A stretch of 64,000 nucleotides of DNA from Oceanobacillus manasiensis (GCF_000724085.1 NZ_CCDL010000001.1:62001-126000), one strand, 5' to 3'. Numbered from the stretch's first letter, positions 9,223 to 18,656 are shown. A program made the numbers and translations. Notes: a model not told the origin generated them from the letters alone.

Positions 9223-9945
9223 CTACAATACTTTATCCAGAAAATCTTTTGCTCTCGAAGACTGTGGGTTTTGGAAAAAGTCTGTAGGTTTTCCTTCCTC
9301 TACTAGTTTTCCTTGGTCTAGAAATAGCACACGGTCTGCTACCTCTTTAGCGAAATTCATTTCATGTGTCACGATTACCATCGTAATACCTGTCTTAGCT
9401 AAATCTTTAATAACGTCTAAAACCTCTTTCACCATTTCTGGGTCTAGGGCCGAAGTTGGTTCATCAAACAGCATGATTTCTGGTTCCATGGCTAGAGCTC
9501 TTGCAATGGCAACTCTTTGCTTTTGCCCACCTGAAAGATGATTTGGATAGGAATCCTCTTTATCTGTCAGCCCAACCTTTGCCAAAAGTTTTTTCGCACT
9601 TTCCACAGCTGTTGACTTGTCTAAGCCCTTTACTTTTTGCGGTGCATAGATCACGTTCTCGAGCACTGTCATGTGTGGGAAGAGATGGAAGTGCTGAAAC
9701 ACCATGCCAATATTCTTTCTGATTTCTAGCTTATTTACTTTTGAAGATGTGATCTCATTATTGTTCATAAATATCTCACCTGAAGTTGGCACCTCTAATA
9801 GGTTTAGACAACGAAGGAAAGTAGACTTACCAGACCCTGATGGCCCAATGACAGTTACCACTTCTCCTTGATGAACAGTAGTGGAGATTTCCTCAAGGAC
9901 TGTATTTTTTCCAAAAACCTTTGTAATCTTATCTGCTTTAATCAC
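9223..9945 (-). CDS. Polar amino-acid ABC importer, ATP-binding subunit (GlnQ/ArtM-like)
   Basis: A 240-residue ATPase with Walker [10 protein letters not shown], the Q-loop region [14 protein letters not shown], signature LSGGQKQR, Walker [13 protein letters not shown] and a switch His in VTHEMNF. It energises the permease encoded just upstream; its GTG start overlaps that gene by 8 bases and has GGAGG upstream. Sequence style is that of glutamine/arginine/cystine importers. It is the last gene of a four-gene operon. Confidence 0.92.
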   Translation of the reverse strand: MIKADKITKVFGKNTVLEEISTTVHQGEVVTVIGPSGSGKSTFLRCLNLLEVPTSGEIFMNNNEITSSKVNKLEIRKNIGMVFQHFHLFPHMTVLENVIYAPQKVKGLDKSTAVESAKKLLAKVGLTDKEDSYPNHLSGGQKQRVAIARALAMEPEIMLFDEPTSALDPEMVKEVLDVIKDLAKTGITMVIVTHEMNFAKEVADRVLFLDQGKLVEEGKPTDFFQNPQSSRAKDFLDKVL

Positions 9946-10597
9946 TTTGACGAAGCCTCCGTTCCACTAAACTTCCTGCCACTGTTAGGAGATAAACCAT
10001 AACCCAATAAATTAGAGCTACGAAAATTAACGGCTCGAAGCTTCGGTAAATATCCGAACCTACCACCTGCGCTCTCCGCATTAAATCCAAGTATCCGATT
10101 GTAGAAACGAGCGCAGATTCTTTTGTTAACGTAATAAATTCATTCATCATGGCTGGTAAAATATTTTTGAATGCCTGCGGAAGAATAATGTTCAACATCA
10201 TAGGCTTATAAGGAACACCTAACGCTTCTGCAGCTTCTGTCTGGCCCCGGTCTACCGCTTGGATACCACCACGTATTATCTCCGAGATATAAGCTGCAGA
10301 ATTTAGCCCGAATGCAAGCACTGCTGATAAAAATGCCGTTATATCATATCCAGTGAGCTGTGGAACAGCAAAATAAATAATCATTAATTGCAAAATAAGC
10401 GGCGTTCCACGAAACATCGATGTATAAAATACAGCAAAACCTTTTAAAAATGGTAATTTCGTTATTTTACATAATGCGAGTAATGTACCAAGCACAAAGC
10501 CCATCACTATTGATATACTTACAAATTTTAATGTGGCCCCAATTCCCTCTAGTATAAAAGGAATATAAGGCACGATTTGGCTGAAATCCAAATTCAT
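9938..10597 (-). CDS. Polar amino-acid ABC importer, permease (ArtQ/GlnP-like)
   Basis: A 219-residue HisM-type permease with about five membrane segments. The EAA loop that docks on the ATPase reads [25 protein letters not shown] near residue 118 (given in part). [17 protein letters not shown] is the usual N-terminal signature. The ATG at 10597 follows GAGGTG. It lies 31 bases after the binding-protein gene. Substrate specificity cannot be read from sequence; arginine, glutamine or cystine-type ligands are the likely range. Confidence 0.92.
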   Translation of the reverse strand: MNLDFSQIVPYIPFILEGIGATLKFVSISIVMGFVLGTLLALCKITKLPFLKGFAVFYTSMFRGTPLILQLMIIYFAVPQLTGYDITAFLSAVLAFGLNSAAYISEIIRGGIQAVDRGQTEAAEALGVPYKPMMLNIILPQAFKNILPAMMNEFITLTKESALVSTIGYLDLMRRAQVVGSDIYRSFEPLIFVALIYWVMVYLLTVAGSLVERRLRQSD

Positions 10598-10628
10598 GCC
10601 TTAACACCTCAATTCTCTGTCTGTATTT

Positions 10629-11402
10629 TTATTCCATGTCTGAGAGCCATTTTTCTTCTAGCTCCTGGATCTTTCCTTCTTCTTCAAGCTTTTCAAGTAC
10701 TTCATTCACTTCTGTCACCATTTCACTACCTTTTGGAAAAGCAATTCCCATTCCTGGTGAACTTGTTGTCGGATCATCAAAACCTATTAGTTCTTGCTCT
10801 TTTATAAAACCAGTTGCTACCGTTTTATCCATATATCCAGCATCAATTCGGTTAGAGTTAAGCTCCTGAATAATTAAACCTGCATCATCTACTTTTTTCA
10901 CTTCAAAACCATATTCCTCACTAAGTGTTTCTGCACCTTCCTCTTGAATGGTACCCAGCTGCACACCTATGGTTTTCCCTTCCAAATCCTCAAGATTCTC
11001 TATTGCTGAATCAGAAGGTGTTACAAACATCTCCCCAGAATGATGGTACGGATTAGAGAAATCTACATTTTCCTTCCGTTCATCAGTTGAACTCATACCT
11101 GACATAACCATATCTACTCGGTCTGCCTGTAAGGCTCCAATTAATCCATCAAACTTCATATCTTCAATTTTTAGTTCATAGCCTAATTCCTCTGCTACTA
11201 GGTTTGCTAAGTCAATATCAAACCCTTCAAAGTTGCCCTCTTTGTCCCGTGACTCAAATGGAGGAAAATCTGCAGATGTAGCCATTTTCAATACCTTATC
11301 TTTCTGATCCGAATTCCCCGAAGCTTCATCCGATGTTCCACAAGCAGCAAGCCCCACTGAAGCTAGCATAATAAATAAAATAATTCCGATAGTCTTTTTC
11401 AT
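10629..11402 (-). CDS. Polar amino-acid ABC importer, lipoprotein binding subunit
   Basis: A 257-residue substrate-binding protein. The signal peptide ends in the lipobox LAAC (Cys at about 21), so it is membrane-anchored outside the cell. Family 3 solute-binding signatures follow: MATSADFPPFESRD, GFDIDLANLVAEELG, and FDGLIGALQADRVDMVMSGMSST near residue 90 (given in part). It sits between the hydrolase and the permease genes, 12 and 31 bases away, so one operon is clear. Confidence 0.92.
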   Translation of the reverse strand: MKKTIGIILFIMLASVGLAACGTSDEASGNSDQKDKVLKMATSADFPPFESRDKEGNFEGFDIDLANLVAEELGYELKIEDMKFDGLIGALQADRVDMVMSGMSSTDERKENVDFSNPYHHSGEMFVTPSDSAIENLEDLEGKTIGVQLGTIQEEGAETLSEEYGFEVKKVDDAGLIIQELNSNRIDAGYMDKTVATGFIKEQELIGFDDPTTSSPGMGIAFPKGSEMVTEVNEVLEKLEEEGKIQELEEKWLSDME

Positions 11403-11414
11403 TTTTTTCTCCCC

Positions 11415-12572
11415 CTATTTTGAATTAAATTCCTGTTGAATGGATTGGTAAAGTGCTTTGTCTGTTAAAAGGTCATATCCTGTTAACGCTAATGATAATG
11501 CGCCATTAGCCAAGGTTTGATGTCCCTCTGCAGTTATTGTTTTATCTGCAAATTCCTGTGTATGGGCGATCAATCCTTCCTCGCCAAACCCAATGTATGG
11601 GTGAATTGCTGGTACCACTTGACTGACATTACCCATGTCAATTGAGCCGTAGCTTTGTTTAGGTGGTAGTACTGTTTTTCCACTAACCTGTTCTAAGTTC
11701 TTATTAAATGCATCGGATAATGCTTTATTTGTAATCATATTGTCATAGCTCAGTTCATAGTTCGATATCTCCAAGGTTGTTCCAGTCATAAGAGCAGCTC
11801 CTTGGGCGATATTACGAACCTTTTCTACAACATTGTTTAAGTTGTTTCGCTCCTTCGCTCGTACATAAAATTGAGCGACAGCATATTCTGGTACGACGTT
11901 AGCCGCTTGTCCTCCTTCTGAAATAATGCCGTGAATCCTTACATCTGAAGTCACATGCTCTCGTATGGCGTTCACTCCGTTGAACAGTTGAATGACACTA
12001 TCCAGTGCATTTATTCCTTTTTCTGGAGAAGCTGCTGCATGAGATGATTTCCCTTTATAAGCGAACTGAATGGCGTCCATAGCTAAGGAATCACCACTCG
12101 AGTATGAAAGATCACTTGGGTGTACGATCATCGCTGCGTCAATGTCAGAAAATATTCCTTCATCACTCATCGGTACCTTTGCACCATTCGTTTCCTCAGC
12201 AGGGGTGCCTAATACAACGACACTTCCACCGATTTGATCGATCTTTTTACTAAGTATTACTGCAGCCCCTACACTCATTGTTCCAATTAAGTTGTGTCCA
12301 CAGCCATGGCCAACTCCAGGGAGAGCATCGTACTCTGCTAAATATGCAATTTTAGGTCCCGGTTTTTCTCCTTTATATTCCGCCTTGAAAGCTGTAGGCC
12401 TATCAACGATACCCTTATCTACTTGGAATCCCTGTTGTTCAAGGTAATTTGTCAGTAGTTTCATTGATTCATATTCCTGATCACCCAATTCCGGATTATC
12501 ATACAGGTGATCGCTCATATTTATTAAATCTTGTTTTATATGATCAAGTTCTTTTATCAATTCATCCTTCAT
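11415..12572 (-). CDS. M20-family amidohydrolase/peptidase
   Basis: A 385-residue metal-dependent hydrolase of the M20 type (PM20D2/AbgB-like). The metal site is suggested by GHGCGHNLIGT and PAEETNG, the dimerisation domain includes the KSSHAAASPEKGINALD stretch near residue 185, and the C-terminal metal ligand region is GLIAHTQEFAD. These enzymes remove acyl or aminoacyl groups from N-blocked amino acids or dipeptides. As first gene of the operon with an amino-acid importer, its likely job is to free the amino acid from an imported conjugate; that is inference. Confidence 0.88.
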   Translation of the reverse strand: MKDELIKELDHIKQDLINMSDHLYDNPELGDQEYESMKLLTNYLEQQGFQVDKGIVDRPTAFKAEYKGEKPGPKIAYLAEYDALPGVGHGCGHNLIGTMSVGAAVILSKKIDQIGGSVVVLGTPAEETNGAKVPMSDEGIFSDIDAAMIVHPSDLSYSSGDSLAMDAIQFAYKGKSSHAAASPEKGINALDSVIQLFNGVNAIREHVTSDVRIHGIISEGGQAANVVPEYAVAQFYVRAKERNNLNNVVEKVRNIAQGAALMTGTTLEISNYELSYDNMITNKALSDAFNKNLEQVSGKTVLPPKQSYGSIDMGNVSQVVPAIHPYIGFGEEGLIAHTQEFADKTITAEGHQTLANGALSLALTGYDLLTDKALYQSIQQEFNSK

Positions 12573-12620
12573 GTTTATCCCCCGCTGTATAAATGTATAT
12601 TTATTAATCTGTATGTATAT

Positions 12621-12649
12621 TTATAACATAATTATGCATAAAAACACAA
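12621..12649 (-). promoter_or_regulatory. Likely sigma-A promoter of the M20-ABC operon with direct repeats
   Basis: TTGTGT and TATAAA are spaced by 17 bases on the minus strand, about 50 bases before the M20 start. Just downstream the 11-mer TGTATATTTAT occurs twice (12594 and 12614, plus strand), exactly 20 bp apart, on the same face of the helix. This could be a repressor site. The remaining ~230 bases up to the HIT gene hold nothing else that I can define. Confidence 0.45.
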
Positions 12650-12880
12650 TAGAATTTTAATAAAATTCAAGGAATATTTTTCTGTAAACCTTTACAAAAG
12701 CGTATTAAAGCCATTTACCAAACAAAAAAACTGTCAATCATCTTATTTAAATATAGTGAATATTCCATTCAGTCAGAATACAATTACTAAATATTGCCTT
12801 AAGCTATTCCCTAAAGTAAATATTCAATCATAGTTTGGTACAATAAGAGTATTAAAAGTAGAAAAACTGGAGGGATGTAA

Positions 12881-13327
12881 GTGTATTGCTTAGGCTGTAA
12901 ACTAGCTAATAAAAGAGAAAGCGCCATGATTGTGCTTGAAGATGATTATGTATGTTGTATCCTAGACCATAACCCTTATAACGAGGGACATGTGTTAATC
13001 TTACCTAAGAACCATATACAGTACTTTGATGAGTTAGATGAAGATACTGCAAATTCTTTAATAAAAGCTGCAAAACTTTTATCCTCCACTATCAAAGAAT
13101 TGTTTCATCCGGAAGGAATTACCATCTGCCAAAATGGCGGTGCCTTTGATGAACTCACTCATTTTCATATGCATGTGATTCCAAGATATAAAGGGCAGAG
13201 CTTTGCAGATTTTTATATGGAAGAGGAAACATACCAAATAGAGGATAAAAGTATATTAGAAGCTACTAAAGATAAAATGGTTAATCATCTTACCAAAATT
13301 AAACTACAGGATTTTTACAGCAAATAA
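12881..13327 (+). CDS. HIT-family (histidine triad) hydrolase
   Basis: A 148-residue protein with the histidine triad HFHMHVIPRY near residue 102, which forms the nucleotide phosphoramidase/hydrolase site. The N-terminal YCLGCKLANKR pair of Cys and the segment LDHNPYNEGHVLILPKNH are typical. The start is GTG with GGAGGG upstream. Role in nucleotide metabolism is general to the family; the true substrate is unknown. It converges with proS. Confidence 0.9.
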   Translation: MYCLGCKLANKRESAMIVLEDDYVCCILDHNPYNEGHVLILPKNHIQYFDELDEDTANSLIKAAKLLSSTIKELFHPEGITICQNGGAFDELTHFHMHVIPRYKGQSFADFYMEEETYQIEDKSILEATKDKMVNHLTKIKLQDFYSK

Positions 13328-13373
13328 AAAGAGCGAATTTGGCCCTTTTAACTCTTAGGCTTCAAATTCGCTC
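13326..13373 (-). terminator. Terminator of proS, shared with the HIT gene
   Basis: GAGCGAATTTG pairs with CAAATTCGCTC; the T run lies on the minus-strand side, so it chiefly ends the proS transcript. Confidence 0.8.
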
Positions 13374-13406
13374 GACTATAGATCTAGTTGTAAAACTTAC
13401 AATGGT

Positions 13407-14846
13407 TTAATAAGCCTTTGCCCAATATACCATTTCCTTCGCTTCTTTGCCGCAGCATACGCAAGTATCTGCTACAGCTTCTTGTTCAAATGGGATACAG
13501 CGGGAAGTGGCGGTTGTTTCTTCTTTGATTTTCTCTTCACATGCAACATCCCCACACCACATTGCTTTAATGAAGCCAGGATTCTCTTCTAAAGCTTGTT
13601 TAAATTCATCCATTGTTTTAGCAATCGATGTCTTTTCTTCACGATGTGTTTGGGCTTTTGCAAAAAGATTTTGTTGGATTTCTTCCAACAATACAGGCAA
13701 GCGGTCTTCTAGATCGCTTAGAGGAATAAATTCTTTTTCGCCTGTATCTCTGCGTGCAAGCACGACCTGTTCTTTTTCGATATCTTTTGGTCCCATTTCA
13801 ATACGTACAGGGATCCCCTTCATTTCATACTCATTAAATTTCCAGCCAGGCATCTTATCACTAGCATCAATATCAACACGTACCAGATCCTTCAAGCGAT
13901 CACGTAAATCGTATGCTTTATCCAATACGCCTTCTTTATGCTGAGCAATTGGAACGATCATAGCCTGTGTTGGTGCAACTCTAGGTGGGATAACTAGTCC
14001 ACGATTGTCACCATGAACCATGATCAAAGCTCCCATAATTCTAGTGGATAGCCCCCAAGAAGTTTGGTGTACAAATTGGCTCTCTCCATTTTCATCTAAA
14101 TACGTAATATCAAAAGCTTCTGCAAATCCAGAACCGAAATGATGTGATGTACCTGATTGCAGGGCTTTTCCATCATGCATCAGCGCTTCAATTGTCAGCG
14201 TGTAATTAGCACCTGCAAACTTTTCTTTATCGGTTTTACGTCCTTTTAGTACAGGAATGGCGAGATATTTTTCTGCCATATCAGCATATACTTCAAGCAT
14301 GCGATTTGTTTCTTGAGCTGCATCCTCATCTGTAGCATGCGCCGTATGCCCTTCTTGCCAATGGAATTCAGACGAGCGCAAAAATGGCCTCGTAGTTTTT
14401 TCCCATCGCACTACATTTGTCCATTGATTATAAAGCTTTGGCAGGTCTCGATAAGAATGAATATTTTTTGAGTAATAATCACAGAAAAGCACTTCCGAAG
14501 TTGGGCGGACAGCGATACGCTCTTGTAGTTTTTCCTCGCCACCATGAGTTACCCATGCAACTTCCGGTGCAAATCCTTCTACATGGTCCTTCTCCTTTTG
14601 AAGGAGGCTTTCTGGAATAAATAGTGGAAACGCGACATTAGAATGTCCTGTCTCTTTAAACTTTTTATCCAGCTCATCTCGCACATTTTCCCAAATGGCG
14701 TAACCATATGGTTTGATAATCATTGTACCGCGAACTTGACCATAATCAACCAAATCTGCCTGCTTCACAACATCTGTATACCATTGCGCAAAATCATCTT
14801 CCATTGCTGTTATTTTTTCCACAAACTGCTTGTTCTTTTTACCCAA
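13407..14846 (-). CDS. proS: Prolyl-tRNA synthetase (short, archaeal/eukaryotic-like type)
   Basis: A 479-residue class II synthetase without the YbaK editing insertion, the ~480-residue form. Class II motif 2 is seen in [16 protein letters not shown], motif 3 in [10 protein letters not shown], and the C-terminal domain has a Cys cluster (GDVACEE, then [18 protein letters not shown]). I choose TTG at 14846 ([11 protein letters not shown]...), with AAAGAGGTG 6 bases upstream; the longer frame to 14948 runs back into leader RNA. Expression is controlled by an upstream proline T-box. Confidence 0.95.
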   Translation of the reverse strand: MGKKNKQFVEKITAMEDDFAQWYTDVVKQADLVDYGQVRGTMIIKPYGYAIWENVRDELDKKFKETGHSNVAFPLFIPESLLQKEKDHVEGFAPEVAWVTHGGEEKLQERIAVRPTSEVLFCDYYSKNIHSYRDLPKLYNQWTNVVRWEKTTRPFLRSSEFHWQEGHTAHATDEDAAQETNRMLEVYADMAEKYLAIPVLKGRKTDKEKFAGANYTLTIEALMHDGKALQSGTSHHFGSGFAEAFDITYLDENGESQFVHQTSWGLSTRIMGALIMVHGDNRGLVIPPRVAPTQAMIVPIAQHKEGVLDKAYDLRDRLKDLVRVDIDASDKMPGWKFNEYEMKGIPVRIEMGPKDIEKEQVVLARRDTGEKEFIPLSDLEDRLPVLLEEIQQNLFAKAQTHREEKTSIAKTMDEFKQALEENPGFIKAMWCGDVACEEKIKEETTATSRCIPFEQEAVADTCVCCGKEAKEMVYWAKAY

Positions 14847-14892
14847 GCCTAACACCTCTTTATATAAAGATATTTTATAGAACAAAAGCGAA

Positions 14893-15016
14893 AGCGCCCG
14901 TTTAGAAACGTAGCGACTGGAGCGAATCAACTGAGATAAAGGAGGCACGGTGAGTTTACGAACCGATGCCGACTTATCGTAGGGCGAATCGTGAAGTCGC
15001 CTAGTTTCTGGGTGCT
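14893..15016. repeat. Structured 125-bp element inside the proS leader
   Basis: The ends are imperfect inverted copies of each other (AGCGCCCGTTTAGAAAC on the left, AGTTTCTGGGTGCT on the right), and the interior has smaller hairpins (GGCGA...TCGCC). It is more GC-rich than the flanks and has no reading frame of note. It looks like dispersed non-coding repeats I recall from other Bacillaceae, but no second copy occurs in this window, so 'repeat' is an inference. It lies between the T-box terminator and the proS ribosome site, hence is transcribed with proS. Confidence 0.5.
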
Positions 15017-15077
15017 AGAGCTAGACGTGGCTCTTCCACGCTTAACCTTATCTAAATTCTATAGTTTTCAAAGCAAC

Positions 15078-15306
15078 AAAAAATCCTCCATCCGAAAAGG
15101 GACCGAGGTTATGGTGGTACCACCCTTGTTTGCACCCATTATAGTGGCGCACACTTAAATGTATAACGGCACGACCCGCGCTCATTTTACGGTTTAAACC
15201 TTCCAATGGCGAACTCAGGAGGCAGGTTCTAATTTGTGTCAGTAGGAATTCACAGCACCATTCCCTCTCTTGTACAGACAAACAAATTATACTAATCCTC
15301 TTCAAC
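15078..15306 (-). promoter_or_regulatory. T-box riboswitch, proline specifier, controlling proS
   Basis: On the minus strand a T-box sequence AGGGTGGTACCACC (15126-15113) is followed by a terminator stem (CCTCGGTCCC...GGATGGAGG, then six Ts, about 15108-15079). Stem I begins with GAAGAGGATTAGTA near 15306. On its 3' side the specifier loop reads GAA-CCT-G, so the codon is CCU at 15226-15224, a proline codon that fits proS. Uncharged tRNA-Pro would stabilise the antiterminator and switch on proS. Confidence 0.92.
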
Positions 15307-15324
15307 GTTTCGTATATATCCCTA

Positions 15325-15353
15325 AATATAAAGGGATATGCTTGTAAAGTCAA
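15325..15353 (-). promoter_or_regulatory. Sigma-A promoter of the T-box/proS transcript
   Basis: TTGACT and TATATT are separated by exactly 17 bases, about 20-30 bases ahead of stem I. Confidence 0.8.
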
Positions 15354-15394
15354 GGTGAGAAGACCCTCCCCCCTTGACTAAACGTTTTCTCAAA

Positions 15395-15928
15395 CTATTT
15401 GAGGTGCTTTTCATATAAGGAAAAGCTGTCTCCATCTGCAAGCGCATTTCCTATATAAGTGAAACCTACTTGTCTGTAGAAGTTGTTTAGTGCAGAATTA
15501 TTAGCAATACAGTCGAGTCGAAGAGTTGCCTCTGCTCCTACTATGCTTTCCTCCAACCAAAACAAAAGGTCTCTCCCTATGTCTCTACCAGTATAGTGGT
15601 TATCTACAGCAAGACGATGTATATAATAAGCTTGATCTTTTCTTTGACCCCAAAGTTGCACATCCCAATCGTTTTGCTTACTTGATAGATTAAAGGTAGC
15701 AACGAGATCATCATCATCTTTTACAATATAAGTCACACCACGGTTAATGGAAGAAACAATTTCCGCATCTTCCCCACCATCAAGCAAGAATTCCCATTGA
15801 TTTGACCCTTTCTTTTGCAATCGGGAGGCTACCCCTTTTAATAAATCTGTTACTGCTTTCGCATCAGAGGCCGTTGCTTGCTTTACAGTAAACGATTCAA
15901 AGCGGTTTGTTCTAAATAATGATTCCAT
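15395..15928 (-). CDS. GNAT N-acetyltransferase
   Basis: A 177-residue GNAT-fold protein: VKQATASDAKAVTDLL at strand 1, IHRLAVDNHYTGRDIGRDLL as the acetyl-CoA loop near residue 105, and a C-terminal NNSALNNFYRQVGFTYIG. The start at 15928 follows GGAGGGAGG. The acceptor is unknown. It lies 29 bases after pncA on the same strand and may be the last gene of the pdxK-pncA transcript. Confidence 0.85.
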   Translation of the reverse strand: MESLFRTNRFESFTVKQATASDAKAVTDLLKGVASRLQKKGSNQWEFLLDGGEDAEIVSSINRGVTYIVKDDDDLVATFNLSSKQNDWDVQLWGQRKDQAYYIHRLAVDNHYTGRDIGRDLLFWLEESIVGAEATLRLDCIANNSALNNFYRQVGFTYIGNALADGDSFSLYEKHLK

Positions 15929-15957
15929 CCGTATCCTCCCTCCTTCACATAAGTTTT

Positions 15958-16509
15958 CTATATAATGTTTGCTCCCAGTGTATTTTCAAAGTGGCCAAGT
16001 GCCCATTCATGGCCCGCTTGATTAAAGCTAGCAACTGCATTCTTATGAATGACAATCTTAAATCCTTTATTATAGGCATCCACTGCTGTATGTAACACAC
16101 ATATATCTGTACATACGCCTACTAGGTGGACTTCCTCAATGCCCCGCTCACGTAACTTCAATTCTAGCTCAGTCCCAGCAAAAGCACTGTATCGTGTTTT
16201 ATCGCGATAATAAACATTTTCTTTACCTTTATATTGCTCATAAAGTTCGGCTAAGCTTCCATAAAGATCCCTGCCGGACGTCCCTATAATATTATGTGGC
16301 GGAAAAAGCTTAGATTCTGGATGCAATGCATCTCCTTCTTGGTGAGCATCAATTGCTAATACAACATAATCACCGGCCGTAATAAACTCCTCCGTTAACC
16401 TTACAATTTCTTTTTCAATAGCTTGTCCTGGTTTCCCGCAGGTTAGCTTACCATCTTCCGCTACGAAATCATATGTGTAATCTACATTAATTAAAGCACG
16501 TTTGCTCAT
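15958..16509 (-). CDS. pncA: Nicotinamidase (isochorismatase fold)
   Basis: A 183-residue enzyme converting nicotinamide to nicotinate for NAD salvage. The triad is Asp10 (LINVDYTYDF), Lys104 (YRDKTRYSAF) and Cys137 (GVCTDICV). The metal-site residues are in IDAHQEGD and LHPES. Length matches the B. subtilis YueJ type. Its ATG shares one base with the pdxK stop (TAATG), so the two are coupled in one operon of cofactor genes. Confidence 0.9.
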   Translation of the reverse strand: MSKRALINVDYTYDFVAEDGKLTCGKPGQAIEKEIVRLTEEFITAGDYVVLAIDAHQEGDALHPESKLFPPHNIIGTSGRDLYGSLAELYEQYKGKENVYYRDKTRYSAFAGTELELKLRERGIEEVHLVGVCTDICVLHTAVDAYNKGFKIVIHKNAVASFNQAGHEWALGHFENTLGANII

Positions 16510-17354
16510 TAGGCTTCCCCCTGTTTAATATGATAGATTTTTACTTCATGGGCTACTCCATATTTTCTCTCGGCTGCATGATAGGTTGGACCTACGATAT
16601 CTGTATAGGAAAATCCATGTTCAATCGCTGTCGTAACAAAGCTTTTTGCTCTTTTTACGGATTCATAAACTGAATAACCTTTTGTTAAATATGCTGCTAT
16701 AGCAGCGGAATAACTACAACCAGCTCCACTTGTATTGACAGTATCAATACGCGGGACCTCAAATAACATCATATCCTTTCCATCGTATAGGACATCAATG
16801 GCTGGACCTTCCAATCTGCCACCTTTGACAAGTACATTTTGACAACCAAGATCGTAAAGGTCGACAGCTGCCTGCTTTAGTTCCTCTACAGACTTGATAC
16901 TTCGGCCATCTAAAAGCAAGGAGGCCTCGGGAACATTCGGCGTAATAAGGCTTGCCATCGGGATCATTCGTTCTTTTAGTGCACGAATCGCTTTATCCTC
17001 AAGCAGCTTCGAATTCATCTTTCCTACCATTACCGGATCAACAACTAAGTAGTTTATATCCGCTTGTCCTACTAATTCCGACACCGTCTTTATTATCTCT
17101 TCGGAAAAGAGCATGCCGATCTTTATTCCTTCTACACCTACCTGTTTGATAGCTGTAGCAAATTGTGCTTCAATGGCCTCTACTGTCTGGAGATGAACAT
17201 TTTTATCTGTTTTGGGATGCCTGGAAACAATCGCTGTAAGCACACTCATTCCGTAGACATCTAATTCCTGAAATGTTTTCAAATCTGCCTGGATCCCCGC
17301 ACTGCCTCCTGCAGCAGACCCGGCAATGGTCATCACTCTTGCTGGTAGTGTCAT
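16509..17354 (-). CDS. pdxK: Pyridoxine/pyridoxal kinase (ThiD-like PdxK)
   Basis: A 281-residue PfkB-fold kinase. It has the N-terminal TIAGSAAGGSAGIQADLKTF, the anion/catalytic motif NTSGAGCSYSAAIAAYL near residue 210, and GIKIGMLFS. The Cys in GAGCS is typical of the Gram-positive PdxK group that is related to the HMP kinase ThiD. It phosphorylates B6 vitamers for pyridoxal phosphate salvage. It is coupled to pncA downstream. Confidence 0.88.
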   Translation of the reverse strand: MTLPARVMTIAGSAAGGSAGIQADLKTFQELDVYGMSVLTAIVSRHPKTDKNVHLQTVEAIEAQFATAIKQVGVEGIKIGMLFSEEIIKTVSELVGQADINYLVVDPVMVGKMNSKLLEDKAIRALKERMIPMASLITPNVPEASLLLDGRSIKSVEELKQAAVDLYDLGCQNVLVKGGRLEGPAIDVLYDGKDMMLFEVPRIDTVNTSGAGCSYSAAIAAYLTKGYSVYESVKRAKSFVTTAIEHGFSYTDIVGPTYHAAERKYGVAHEVKIYHIKQGEA

Positions 17355-17389
17355 CAGAAAAACCCTTTCTATATACTCTTTCTCTTTCT

Positions 17390-17875
17390 CTAGAATATCA
17401 CAACAATTAAGAACCAGATAATCATAATGAGTTGCAGTACTACTTTTGCTACTGCTCCTCCTAGGAAGCCAATTAACGAACCTACTGAGGCGAGCAATGC
17501 TTCCTGGGCTGTTCTCTTTTGTAGCATTTCAATAATAAATACAGCAATAAACGGAATAATGATGATGCCAAACGGTGGAATGATAAAAGAACCGATGATC
17601 ACAGCAATTGCTGCAGCTCTCTCGCCCCATTTACTACCACCATACTTTTTCACAAAATAACTATTTGCAATAATGTCTGAAGCTATAAGCACCACTGTTA
17701 GGACTATCATAACTGCCCAAAAAACCACATTAAGCTCCGTGTTATCTAATACAAAATGGTAAAGCAAAAATCCTCCCCATATAACAAGTACAGATGGGAT
17801 AATAGGAAAAATAATGCCAACAAAACTTAGTATAAACAAGACGCTAATAGCGATCCAAATCATTATATCTAGCAT
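17390..17875 (-). CDS. DUF456-family membrane protein
   Basis: A 161-residue integral membrane protein with about four to five hydrophobic segments and the family's central motif NSYFVKKYGGSKWGERAAAI. It is like B. subtilis YqgC in length and pattern. No biochemical function is known. It starts 15 bases after the acyltransferase gene stop on the same strand, so the two may be co-transcribed. Confidence 0.8.
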   Translation of the reverse strand: MLDIMIWIAISVLFILSFVGIIFPIIPSVLVIWGGFLLYHFVLDNTELNVVFWAVMIVLTVVLIASDIIANSYFVKKYGGSKWGERAAAIAVIIGSFIIPPFGIIIIPFIAVFIIEMLQKRTAQEALLASVGSLIGFLGGAVAKVVLQLIMIIWFLIVVIF

Positions 17876-17890
17876 AGATTCCTCCAGTGA

Positions 17891-18508
17891 TTATTTTTTT
17901 CGAAACATACTTGAAAGCTTTGTCTCTTCTTTTCTCCATATACGTTTATAATTTTCCATATGTTTCATGATACTCAATAAAGATAGCAACACGACGACCA
18001 TGGTTGGTTCCATCCCGAAGAACATATATGTTGTCACTAGAAAGGACAGATACATGAACGTTACACCTACTACAAGATAATCTGTCGTAAAGGTAAACAA
18101 GAGTAATATAATAATTCCTATCAATGCAATTTTCCAATCAATCGCCAATAAGATCCCAACAAGGCTAGCCGTGCCTTTACCTCCACTGAATTTCATGGTA
18201 ATGGGGTAGTTATGTCCAAGAATAACAAAAAGCGCCGTAATATAAACGAGTAAAGCCTTGGCGTCTCCACTAATTCCGTTTTCTGTTAAAACAAATAATG
18301 CTAATAAAATTGCAATTGTACCTTTAAAGATATCTATCAACGCTACAAGGATACCGTATTTCCAACCAAGCAAAATCGTCGTATTAGAAGCACCAGCATT
18401 TTTGACACCGCTGTTTTTTATATCGACTTTCTTCATTTTGCTGACCACTTGGGAGCCGTGGATGCAGCCAAAGATATAACCGATGATACTGACCATAATG
18501 GTTAACAT
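17891..18508 (-). CDS. PlsY-like glycerol-3-phosphate acyltransferase
   Basis: A 205-residue membrane protein of the PlsY fold with about five membrane segments. Family motifs are SGVKNAGASNTT (close to the usual S-x-N-x-G-A-x-N), GHNYPITMKFSGGKGTA and a C-terminal MKHMENYKRIWRKEE resembling the HRxNIxR motif. The ATG at 18508 has AAGGGGG upstream; the 18-residue extension has none. It is probably a PlsY paralogue, because the first motif departs from the canonical one; activity on acyl-phosphate and glycerol-3-phosphate is inferred. Confidence 0.78.
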   Translation of the reverse strand: MLTIMVSIIGYIFGCIHGSQVVSKMKKVDIKNSGVKNAGASNTTILLGWKYGILVALIDIFKGTIAILLALFVLTENGISGDAKALLVYITALFVILGHNYPITMKFSGGKGTASLVGILLAIDWKIALIGIIILLLFTFTTDYLVVGVTFMYLSFLVTTYMFFGMEPTMVVVLLSLLSIMKHMENYKRIWRKEETKLSSMFRKK

Positions 18509-18656
18509 AGAAATCCCCCTTGTTGGACTTATTATAACGTAAATAATATAAAGAAAGAACATGAAAATGCCTAATTAAGCTCCCCTCCAACAGCATAATG
18601 ACCTCTTTATTTGTTAAAATAAAAATAGAAATAGAAAAGTTAAGGGGAAAAACAGC

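Noticed and set aside
9223-12572. Riboswitch upstream of the amino-acid importer operon
   Set aside because: The 300 bases upstream are very AT-rich and show a promoter and direct repeats, but no conserved riboswitch core or terminator/antiterminator pair.
13447-13944. 165-codon ORF antisense to proS
   Set aside because: Its codons mirror the conserved proS frame, with no ribosome site or recognisable protein features.
15048-15353. 101-codon minus-strand ORF
   Set aside because: It lies entirely in the T-box leader and is explained by RNA structure, not coding.
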